5,775 nucleotides of DNA, from assembly GCA_947624855.1 (NCBI GenBank), contig CANQMC010000079.1, positions 1-5,775 of the forward strand. Reading direction: 5' to 3'. This DNA comes from an uncultured Bacilli bacterium. Lineage in GTDB: Bacteria; Bacillota_I; Bacilli_A; RF39; UBA660. Each line of letters begins with the position of its first letter. Positions within the stretch are counted from its first letter, which is position 1. Of this stretch, positions 1-4,490 are shown one piece after another. The notes beneath the pieces are model-generated. The model was not told the origin of the DNA. It saw only the letters and a list, made by a program, of their open reading frames with translations, and ran no database searches. The position numbers and the translations under genes are program-made.

Positions 1-1821
1 AGAATTAACATTGTGATTTATAGGACTTGGCATTCCATTTGGTACAAAAGGATTAGTCAAATTATTAAAATTATTAGTAGGATTTTCCAAATTACTCATC
101 ATTTGTTTTCTTTTTTCTTCGGTAACAAATTTTTTAACATCAAATAATTCAATTTTTTTAATTTCTCTACTTGGATATGGAGCTTCTTCTCTATTCATTC
201 CCCAATCCATTTTAAAATCTGGTTCTAATTTAGTTTTAAAAGGATTTTTTCTTAATCTAATAATAATTGCTTCAAATAATTTTAATTTTTGTAAATCTGA
301 AACTGTAACTAAAGGAGTTGAAGCAGTTTTATCTTTTTCTTTAGATTTAACTTCACCACACATTTTAGAAATTTCTTCTAAAGCTGCCAATTCTGTACTA
401 ATTAAATACACTAAATTACCACAGTTTCCTTTAATAATTTCTGCTACTTCTTTGCCATAAACATCATTAAGTTGTGCAAAATTTTGAATAATAAAAGTAA
501 ATCTAATATCTCGAGACCGAGCGGCACTGACCATTGAATCTACATCTTTTAAAGGAGGCATATTAGCAAACTCATCCAAAATAAAATTAGTTCTAAATGG
601 TAATTTACCACCATTTTCTTGAGCTACATCTATTAAAGTTTCATAGCATTGTTTAATAAATATTGTCATTAAAGAATGATATGTTTTTTTCTCATCATGA
701 ATAATCATAAATACTGCCGTTTTTTCCCGACCAATATCTTCCATATTAAAATCACTATAAGCAAGCATTTCACTTAAACTTTCTCTTGAAGAAAATAATC
801 TAATTTTTTGTCTAAAAGTTGATAAAATACCACCTTTAGTTTCATTAGGTGCATTAATAGTATTAGAAGCAAATATATAAGGGCTAGATTCTTGACCTTT
901 CAAATTAAAATATTCTTTAATATAAGTACTCGTAGCGTATCTTTCTTCTCCAATACTACTCATATAATTAATACTATTTAAATTAACTTGTTTTTCTTCG
1001 GCATCATAAAATAAACCTAAAGCTAACCCTGAAAAATAATCGGCTGCACTTTTTTCCCAGAAATCAGAATCACCATTCTTTTTAGTTTGATCATATAAAA
1101 TATTTAAAGCCACATCATCTAACAATTCCGTAGATTTATCAGTATTACCATTTTTATAAAACCGATAAGGTAAAGTAAGAGGATTCCAAGCATTACCATT
1201 TGCGGGTTCCCTAAAGTTTAAAACAATAATTTTATATCCTCTTTCTTTTAAAGCTGTCGCAGCATATTTATAAATTTCTCCTTTAGGGTCAGTAATAATC
1301 ATTGATTCCCCTTTTTTAGCTAATAAATTAACCATTGGTTTAACTATAGTTTGAGTTTTACCAGAACCAGTAGACCCTATAACTAAATTATGATATTCCC
1401 CATTATCAACATAAATTTCTTTACCATTATTAATAAGAGGAATACCTGCAGCATTAACTGTAACCGCTCTAGGATCAACTTTTTCTACCCCTGTATCATT
1501 TTTAATTTCTTTATCAGTACTCCATCTTGCATAACCCTTTTCATCTTTTTCACCAAAATTAAGACTAAATCCATGCCCCTTTTCTTTATTAAAAACATAA
1601 GAAGAAACACTCGTAAAAATAATCACAAGCGAAATAAAAAACATAAATAAAGTAAGCCATATATAATCACCTGTAAAAGCTTTAAATGGTAATAAACCAT
1701 AAAATTTACCCTCATTTAAAAATGAAGAAAAATTTAAAACAGCAATGGCACATAAATATAATAATAATATACAATATAAAATAAAAATGAAAAAATCTTT
1801 TGTCGTGATTTTAAATTTCAT
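1..1821 (-). CDS. VirD4/TraG-like type IV secretion coupling ATPase (3' end off the window)
   Basis: Conjugative coupling proteins are inner-membrane ATPases that bring the relaxase-DNA complex to the type IV secretion channel. The reading frame is open for 607 residues to the left edge, close to the usual full length of Gram-positive VirD4-like proteins, so only a short C-terminus should be missing. Visible landmarks are two N-terminal membrane segments (about 8-28 and 53-73), a GYARWST motif near residue 90, a Walker A site GSTGSGKT (149-156, Lys155), TDPKGE (177-182), a WNPL motif, a Walker B site ILDEFAN (about 414-420, Asp416/Glu417), and SRDIRFTFIIQN just after it. The tail is Asn/Pro-rich. 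It most resembles the Gram-positive 'CD1115 family' VirD4-like proteins (recalled, not searched). The start at 1821 is chosen because AAAGGCGG lies 7 bases upstream; an in-frame ATG at 1827 sits too close to that site. No relaxase or channel gene is visible here. Confidence 0.93.
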   Translation of the reverse strand, partial: MKFKITTKDFFIFILYCILLLYLCAIAVLNFSSFLNEGKFYGLLPFKAFTGDYIWLTLFMFFISLVIIFTSVSSYVFNKEKGHGFSLNFGEKDEKGYARWSTDKEIKNDTGVEKVDPRAVTVNAAGIPLINNGKEIYVDNGEYHNLVIGSTGSGKTQTIVKPMVNLLAKKGESMIITDPKGEIYKYAATALKERGYKIIVLNFREPANGNAWNPLTLPYRFYKNGNTDKSTELLDDVALNILYDQTKKNGDSDFWEKSAADYFSGLALGLFYDAEEKQVNLNSINYMSSIGEERYATSTYIKEYFNLKGQESSPYIFASNTINAPNETKGGILSTFRQKIRLFSSRESLSEMLAYSDFNMEDIGREKTAVFMIIHDEKKTYHSLMTIFIKQCYETLIDVAQENGGKLPFRTNFILDEFANMPPLKDVDSMVSAARSRDIRFTFIIQNFAQLNDVYGKEVAEIIKGNCGNLVYLISTELAALEEISKMCGEVKSKEKDKTASTPLVTVSDLQKLKLFEAIIIRLRKNPFKTKLEPDFKMDWGMNREEAPYPSREIKKIELFDVKKFVTEEKRKQMMSNLENPTNNFNNLTNPFVPNGMPSPINHNVNS

Positions 1822-1846
1822 AAACATTCCGCCTTTGATATTTAAG

Positions 1847-1852
1847 ATTATA
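1847..1852 (-). promoter_or_regulatory. Possible -10 box upstream of the coupling ATPase gene
   Basis: A perfect TATAAT on the minus strand lies about 25 bases upstream of the ATPase start codon. No convincing -35 hexamer is found at 16-18 bases, and the surroundings are so AT-rich that chance matches are likely. If real, the ATPase has its own promoter in addition to any read-through from uppS and the membrane-protein gene. Confidence 0.4.
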
Positions 1853-1870
1853 CTACAAATTAATTAAAAA

Positions 1871-1896
1871 GAAAAGAACAAATAAGTATTACTTAT
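1871..1896 (-). terminator. Weak possible terminator after the membrane-protein gene
   Basis: On the minus strand a short palindrome (ATAAG ... CTTAT, 1882-1896) that includes the stop codon of the upstream gene is followed by a T-rich run with interruptions (TTGTTCTTTTCTTTTT). The stem has only about 5 A/T-dominated pairs, so termination would be partial at best. The ATPase gene may partly share the uppS transcript. Confidence 0.25.
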
Positions 1897-2395
1897 AAAA
1901 TTTTTGATTTTGATATATATCTCTTTCATTATTTGTTAAATCTAATGAAGGTATTTTATAATTATAAAGTATTTCATACATAAAAATATTATCATAATAA
2001 AACTTTTCTAAATCATAAGTATTAGAATATGCTAAATAAAAATTACTTAATTTATCTTCATGAGAATTATAATAATCAAGTTCTGAAGCTACTTTATAAA
2101 AATAAGCTGTAAAATTATTAAAATCTGGTAATTCATAATCTTGTTTAAGTTTATTTATTTCTTTTTTATTTTCTTTTTCAAACTCTTTTAAAGCTTTTTT
2201 AGAATTATTTAATATTATTTTATTTTTATTCTCACAATAAACCTCTATAGTATCATTATCACATTTTAATTCTTTAAATTTATGATTATAAAATATCAAA
2301 GTTTTAATACCTAAAAATATAATACATATAATTATTAATATTCCAATTACTAATATAAAACGATGTTTATCTAAATAATTAATTATTTTTTTCAT
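1889..2395 (-). CDS. Hypothetical single-pass membrane protein
   Basis: I do not recognise this 168-residue protein. It has a basic N-terminus (KK...KHR), one strongly hydrophobic segment at about 13-36, and then a long polar Lys/Asn/Glu/Tyr-rich domain. The positive-inside rule predicts that this domain lies outside the cytoplasm. Two cysteines (45 and 54) sit just beyond the membrane and could form a disulfide. Residues about 60-90 are charged and probably helical. The gene starts inside the last codons of uppS (17-base overlap), and its ribosome binding site GGTGG, five bases before the ATG, lies within the uppS coding sequence. This suggests co-transcription and perhaps translational coupling. 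Base composition is extremely poor in GC even for this window. A link to lipid-carrier or envelope metabolism is only a guess from its neighbour. Confidence 0.75.
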   Translation of the reverse strand: MKKIINYLDKHRFILVIGILIIICIIFLGIKTLIFYNHKFKELKCDNDTIEVYCENKNKIILNNSKKALKEFEKENKKEINKLKQDYELPDFNNFTAYFYKVASELDYYNSHEDKLSNFYLAYSNTYDLEKFYYDNIFMYEILYNYKIPSLDLTNNERDIYQNQKFYK

Positions 2396-3086
2396 TTATA
2401 CCACCATATCTTCTATCTCTATTTTGATACATAAACAATGCTTTATTAAACTCCGATTTATCAAAATCAGGAAAATAAGTATTTGTAAAATAAAACTCAC
2501 TGTAACTTAATTGATATAACATAAAATTACTTATTCTTAACTCTCCTCCAGTTCTAATAAGTAAATCAATTGGTGGTAAATCTTGATATAAATATTTATA
2601 AAAATCTTCTCTTTTAAAAGAATCAATATTTAACCCTTTATTAATATCTAAAGCCAATTTTAAACTAGCATCTATTATTTCTTCCTGTCCTCCATAATTT
2701 AAACAAATATTTAAAATACCCCTTTGATTATCTTTAGTTTTAACTTCCATATTATCCATAGCGTCCATTACTTTATTATTTAAATTATTCTTTCTTCCTG
2801 AAAAAACTACTTTAATCCCTTTTTTAGCTATTTTATCAAACTTAGTCTTAAACATTTTAATAAATAAATTCATTAAATAATCTACTTCTTCTTTATCTCT
2901 TTTAAAATTATCAGTTGAAAAAGCAAAAACACTTAAAACTTCAATTCCCATATCCATCGCATGTAAAGCTATTTTTTCTAATGTTTTACTTCCTTCTAAA
3001 TGTCCTTCACTTCTTTTTAATCCTTTATTTGTAGCCCATCTACCATTCCCATCCATAATGATTGCCACATGTTTTGGAACTTCCAT
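2379..3086 (-). CDS. uppS: Isoprenyl transferase (undecaprenyl diphosphate synthase)
   Basis: This cytoplasmic cis-prenyltransferase condenses isopentenyl diphosphate onto farnesyl diphosphate to make undecaprenyl diphosphate, the lipid carrier for cell-wall and surface polymers. The 235-residue product has the family signatures in order: HVAIIMDGNGRWA at 6-18 with the catalytic, magnesium-binding Asp12; LSVFAFSTDNFKR; LNICLNYGGQEEI; DLLIRTGGE at about 174-182 followed by LRISNF; and a C-terminal SEFYFTNTYFPDF ... RDRRYGG. Length is typical and nothing essential appears missing. I choose the ATG at 3086, which has AAAGG nine bases upstream. An in-frame TTG at 3095 would add three residues but directly abuts that ribosome binding site. 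The gene overlaps the following membrane-protein gene and has its own promoter. In many Bacillota uppS is followed by cdsA, which is not the case here. Confidence 0.96.
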   Translation of the reverse strand: MEVPKHVAIIMDGNGRWATNKGLKRSEGHLEGSKTLEKIALHAMDMGIEVLSVFAFSTDNFKRDKEEVDYLMNLFIKMFKTKFDKIAKKGIKVVFSGRKNNLNNKVMDAMDNMEVKTKDNQRGILNICLNYGGQEEIIDASLKLALDINKGLNIDSFKREDFYKYLYQDLPPIDLLIRTGGELRISNFMLYQLSYSEFYFTNTYFPDFDKSEFNKALFMYQNRDRRYGGINEKNN

Positions 3087-3108
3087 ATCTATCAACCTTT
3101 CAAAATAA

Positions 3109-3137
3109 ATTATAGCATATTTATTGCTTTTTTACTA
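3109..3137 (-). promoter_or_regulatory. Promoter of uppS
   Basis: The minus strand carries TATAAT (3114 to 3109) preceded by a TG at the extended -10 position (TGC TATAAT). The -35 region at 3132-3137 (TAGTAA) is poor. Transcription would begin around 3102 and give a leader of about 16 bases carrying the AAAGG site. The element interleaves with the divergent tRNA promoter, so the two may compete for polymerase. Confidence 0.6.
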
Positions 3138-3152
3138 TAATCTTGTTATAAT
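3124..3152 (+). promoter_or_regulatory. Promoter of tRNA-Thr
   Basis: TTGCTT (3124-3129), a 17-base spacer and TATAAT (3147-3152), with TG at 3144-3145 giving an extended -10. The predicted start near 3159 leaves only about two nucleotides before the mature tRNA 5' end, so the precursor would be almost leaderless. Confidence 0.75.
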
Positions 3153-3160
3153 TTTAATAT

Positions 3161-3234
3161 GCTGATTTAGTTTAGTGGTAAAACGGATGCATGGTAAGCA
3201 TCAGAGGACTGTTCAATTCAGTCATTCAGCACCA
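3161..3234 (+). tRNA. tRNA-Thr (anticodon GGT)
   Basis: The 74 bases fold as a full cloverleaf with an encoded CCA end. The acceptor stem is 3161-3167 with 3224-3230, the D stem GTTT/AAAC has a 7-base loop containing the conserved GG, and the anticodon stem GATGC/GCATC has loop ATGGTAA (anticodon GGT at 3193-3195). The variable loop is AGAG, the T stem is GACTG/CAGTC with loop TTCAATT, and the discriminator is A3231. It would read ACC and ACU threonine codons. Oddities are a T-T mismatch in the acceptor stem (T3166 opposite T3225), an A at position 32 of the anticodon loop where a pyrimidine is usual, and a short D loop. All other stems pair perfectly, so it looks functional. Confidence 0.92.
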
Positions 3235-3245
3235 GATTGATTTAT

Positions 3246-3262
3246 ACTCGATCTTTTCGAGT
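3246..3262 (+). other. Short stem-loop downstream of the tRNA
   Basis: ACTCGA and TCGAGT form a perfect six-pair stem around a five-base loop, 11 bases after the tRNA CCA end. No T-run follows on either strand, so it is not a convincing intrinsic terminator. It might help define the tRNA 3' trailer. Confidence 0.35.
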
Positions 3263-3288
3263 TAAAAATAGAAAAATGGGAAAATGAC

Positions 3289-3317
3289 TTGTAAAAAAGC
3301 TGTTTTTATGTTATTAT
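3289..3317 (+). promoter_or_regulatory. Promoter of the small antisense-type RNA
   Basis: TTGTAA (3289-3294), an exact 17-base spacer and TATTAT (3312-3317), with TG at 3309-3310 giving an extended -10. No open reading frame with a start follows, so the promoter appears to serve a non-coding RNA beginning near 3324. Confidence 0.7.
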
Positions 3318-3340
3318 GAATATGTCAAGGAAACTTGCAT

Positions 3341-3383
3341 AAAATAAAAAAGGAACATTCAATATCGCATGTTGAGTGTTGCC
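3341..3383 (-). terminator. Terminator of the small membrane-peptide mRNA
   Basis: On the minus strand a stem of nine pairs (AACACTCAA / TTGAATGTT) is extended by GG/CC across a single bulged C and followed by TTTTTTATTTT. This is a good intrinsic terminator, and it places the mRNA 3' end near 3341. The same bases form the middle hairpin of the plus-strand RNA, and its arms also take part in the leader-tail pairing described under the repeats. Confidence 0.75.
3352..3383 (+). repeat. Left arm of an inverted repeat flanking the small peptide gene
   Basis: Two 13-base blocks, GGAACATTCAATA (3352-3364) and GTTGAGTGTTGCC (3371-3383), separated by six bases, match the minus-strand sequence at 3570-3544 with two substitutions and one extra base. 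In the minus-strand mRNA both substitutions give G-U wobble pairs, while in a plus-strand RNA both would be A-C mismatches. This suggests the pairing works in the peptide mRNA. Confidence 0.8.
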
Positions 3384-3394
3384 ATATAATGTGC

Positions 3395-3432
3395 ATCACC
3401 TAAATCATTGCTGAGTTAGGTGATTTTCTTTT
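3395..3432 (+). terminator. Terminator of the small antisense-type RNA
   Basis: ATCACCTAA (3395-3403) and TTAGGTGAT (3416-3424) form a nine-pair stem with a 12-base loop, followed by a T-rich tract (TTTCTTTT) from 3425. In the opposite direction there is no T-run, so the convergent mRNA should read through to its own terminator at 3341-3383. Confidence 0.82.
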
Positions 3433-3514
3433 ATATTAAAACTATAAATAGTAATAATACTAATAGGAAGATAAGAATGATTAAAGATAGAATTAAAAAA
3501 TCCTTTTTAGTCAT
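3431..3514 (-). CDS. 27-residue hydrophobic membrane peptide, candidate type I toxin
   Basis: The peptide begins MTKKDF and then consists almost entirely of Leu, Ile, Val and Phe to its end: a polar N-terminus of five residues followed by one membrane span, with no C-terminal tail. Support for translation is strong. GGGAGG lies seven bases before the ATG, and a near-consensus promoter gives a leader of about 56 bases. The stop codon coincides with the end of the convergent small RNA, which would cover the whole 3' untranslated region. Short hydrophobic peptides controlled by an antisense RNA overlapping the 3' end are typical of the TxpA/BsrG holin-like and Fst toxins, which damage or depolarise the membrane when over-produced. 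Sequence similarity to those families is only general (length, hydrophobicity, MT start), and toxicity is an inference. A harmless small membrane protein is the main alternative. Confidence 0.65.
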   Translation of the reverse strand: MTKKDFLILSLIILIFLLVLLLFIVLI

Positions 3515-3543
3515 ACTATCGCCTCCCTTCTTTATTGAAGTTT

Positions 3544-3570
3544 GGCAATCACCCAACTATTAAATGTTCC
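3544..3570 (-). repeat. Right arm of the inverted repeat, forming the 5' leader of the peptide mRNA
   Basis: Read on the minus strand, GGAACATTTAATA (3570-3558) followed by GTTGGGTGATTGCC (3557-3544) begins exactly at the predicted transcription start. Within the mRNA it can pair with the 3' tail (complement of 3352-3383) through 13 uninterrupted pairs. A 6-nt bulge on the tail side follows, then 13 more pairs with one bulged A. The arm ends 16 bases before the ribosome binding site. Confidence 0.8.
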
Positions 3571-3576
3571 AAATTA

Positions 3577-3605
3577 ATTATACCAAACATTTGTTTTTAA
3601 CGCAA
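3577..3605 (-). promoter_or_regulatory. Promoter of the small membrane-peptide gene
   Basis: TTGCGT (3605-3600), an exact 17-base spacer and a perfect TATAAT (3582-3577) with TG in the extended -10 position. Transcription should start near G3570. It is one of the strongest promoters in the window by consensus match. Confidence 0.8.
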
Positions 3606-3659
3606 GAAATTTCGTAAAACAAAATAATTTATAAAAATATATTCAAAAAGTTTAAACGT

Positions 3660-3699
3660 AAAAATATAAAAACTTCGATTATAGTTTCGAAGCTTTTTT
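3660..3699 (-). terminator. Terminator of the RDD gene, probably bidirectional
   Basis: CTTCGA (3673-3678) and TCGAAG (3687-3692) form a six-pair stem with an eight-base loop, starting nine bases after the RDD stop codon. On the minus strand TTTTTATATTTTT follows; on the plus strand CTTTTTTATT follows. It separates the RDD gene from the small-peptide unit. Confidence 0.8.
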
Positions 3700-3700
3700 A

Positions 3701-4378
3701 TTATTTATTTTCTTTTTTATTTTTCTTAGGTTTAATTACTTCCATATCTTTTTTTTCTTCAGTTTCTATTTCTTCTTCATTTTTTACTGAAATAACTCTA
3801 GTTCCTGCTAGCATATCATGTAAACCACGACCTTGCTTATTAAACATAATCATTAAAAAAATAAGAATTGTTATACAAGATGATATTTCACTACCTATAG
3901 TATAAATAGTTAAATAAGTTTTTTCTTTAAATAAGATACTAACCAAAGTAAATAAATCTAAAATAATTCCATTTAAAATAAAAGTTCTTATCAAATAATT
4001 ATGTAATCCAAGTTTTTTATTTTTAGCACTAACAATTTTAATATTAAAGACTTTTTTACCTAAAGTTTGACCTTTTGTCCAATAAGCAAAAGCTCCAAAA
4101 TACAAGAAAGCAACAACTATATCTCCAATTATATAAACATAACCATTTTTATTTAAATCATAACTAAGACCTTTAGTTTTTTCAGATAATTCTTGAGCAT
4201 CAATTTTTTTATCATAATAATCTTGAGCTAAACTCATATATTTATCATTGGCTTCCATATATTCATCATACTTTGGATTTAGAAATGAAAGATGAACTAA
4301 AGCCATAGTAATAAGAGAAATGATTAAATAATCGATAAAATAAGCCCCTATTCTTTTCAAAATTAATTTAAAATTCAT
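3701..4378 (-). CDS. RDD family membrane protein
   Basis: RDD proteins are small polytopic membrane proteins named for conserved Arg and Asp residues. Most have no assigned substrate, though some have been linked to ion transport or stress tolerance. This 225-residue product shows KRIGAYFIDY at 8-17 (Arg9, Asp16) in the first membrane segment, the WTKGQTLGKKVFNIKIV signature at about 100-116, and GRGLHDMLAGT around Asp188. Membrane segments are likely at about 10-30, 82-100, 130-150 and 160-180. A Lys/Tyr-rich loop of about 45 residues lies between the first two, and the C-terminal 25 residues are a Glu/Lys-rich tail. GGAGG lies eight bases before the ATG. The gene has its own promoter and terminator, so it appears to be a single-gene unit divergent from the aminopeptidase gene. 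Confidence 0.9.
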   Translation of the reverse strand: MNFKLILKRIGAYFIDYLIISLITMALVHLSFLNPKYDEYMEANDKYMSLAQDYYDKKIDAQELSEKTKGLSYDLNKNGYVYIIGDIVVAFLYFGAFAYWTKGQTLGKKVFNIKIVSAKNKKLGLHNYLIRTFILNGIILDLFTLVSILFKEKTYLTIYTIGSEISSCITILIFLMIMFNKQGRGLHDMLAGTRVISVKNEEEIETEEKKDMEVIKPKKNKKENK

Positions 4379-4403
4379 TTTTTATTCCTCCAAATCTAAT
4401 ATA

Positions 4404-4432
4404 ATTATATTATTATTTTTTCTAAATGTAAA
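4404..4432 (-). promoter_or_regulatory. Promoter of the RDD gene
   Basis: On the minus strand TTTACA (4432-4427), a 17-base spacer and TATAAT (4409-4404) lie about 26 bases upstream of the start codon. The start would be near 4397. The -35 overlaps the weaker candidate -35 of the divergent aminopeptidase gene. Confidence 0.75.
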
Positions 4433-4453
4433 TATCTAATTTTAATTTATAAT
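4426..4453 (+). promoter_or_regulatory. Possible promoter of the aminopeptidase gene
   Basis: TATAAT at 4448-4453 is a perfect -10, but the best -35 (ATGTAA at 4426-4431, 16-base spacer) matches only three positions. The AT content makes chance -10 matches common, so this is a candidate only. It shares the 4379-4490 intergenic space with the RDD promoter. Confidence 0.4.
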
Positions 4454-4480
4454 TTTATCTTTTTAAACCATACTAATAAT

Positions 4481-4485
4481 GGTGA
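4481..4485 (+). promoter_or_regulatory. Ribosome binding site deciding the aminopeptidase start
   Basis: GGTGA, complementary to the TCACC part of the 16S 3' end, lies five bases before the ATG at 4491. The upstream in-frame ATG at 4479 has no purine-rich site before it and overlaps this one, so the later ATG is preferred. Confidence 0.5.
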
Positions 4486-4490
4486 AAATT

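Larger units (their letters stand above)
3324..3432 (+). ncRNA. Candidate antisense small RNA (type I antitoxin-like)
   Basis: A promoter and a strong intrinsic terminator bracket about 110 nt with no meaningful coding potential. The predicted RNA has three hairpins: a small 5' one, CAAG-GAAA-CTTG, with a GNRA-type tetraloop; a middle one, AACATTCAA/TTGAGTGTT (3354-3362 with 3372-3380); and the terminator. It is convergent with the mRNA of the small membrane peptide and would be perfectly complementary to the last roughly 90 nt of that mRNA, from the peptide stop codon to the mRNA terminator. This matches RatA, which targets the 3' part of the txpA toxin mRNA in Bacillus subtilis and leads to duplex degradation. 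A second contact is possible: 3393-3403 can pair with the mRNA leader (complement of 3545-3556, 11 pairs and one bulge). It does not look like 6S, SRP or tmRNA. The role is inferred from layout. Confidence 0.6.

Noticed and set aside
1390..1650. An 86-codon plus-strand open frame
   Set aside because: It lies antisense to the well-conserved coupling ATPase, has no ribosome binding site, and its low-complexity Asn/Ile/Lys content is what AT-rich antisense frames produce.
3161..3234. tRNA as an attachment site for an integrated element carrying the toxin-like locus
   Set aside because: No integrase gene and no repeated copy of the tRNA 3' end is visible in the window, although the far flank cannot be examined.
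3384..3389. A second TATAAT-like box on the plus strand (ATATAAT) inside the small RNA
   Set aside because: No acceptable -35 lies 16-18 bases upstream and there is no TG extension; it is probably a chance match in AT-rich DNA.
3324..3432. The small RNA as a riboswitch or leader for a downstream plus-strand gene
   Set aside because: No plus-strand gene follows for more than 1 kb and the terminator is strong, so there is nothing for it to control in cis.
3477..3562. Plus-strand ATG frame of about 28 codons opposite the small peptide
   Set aside because: It has no convincing upstream promoter, lies just after the small-RNA terminator and reads through the strong minus-strand ribosome binding site, so it looks like a shadow of the peptide gene.
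3352..3570. Inverted repeats flanking a small gene, read as the ends of a miniature transposable element
   Set aside because: The right arm starts exactly at the predicted transcription start and the left arm is the mRNA terminator. Both promoters lie outside the repeats, no clear target-site duplication is visible, and RNA pairing explains the arms better. Multiple copies elsewhere in the genome would reopen the question.
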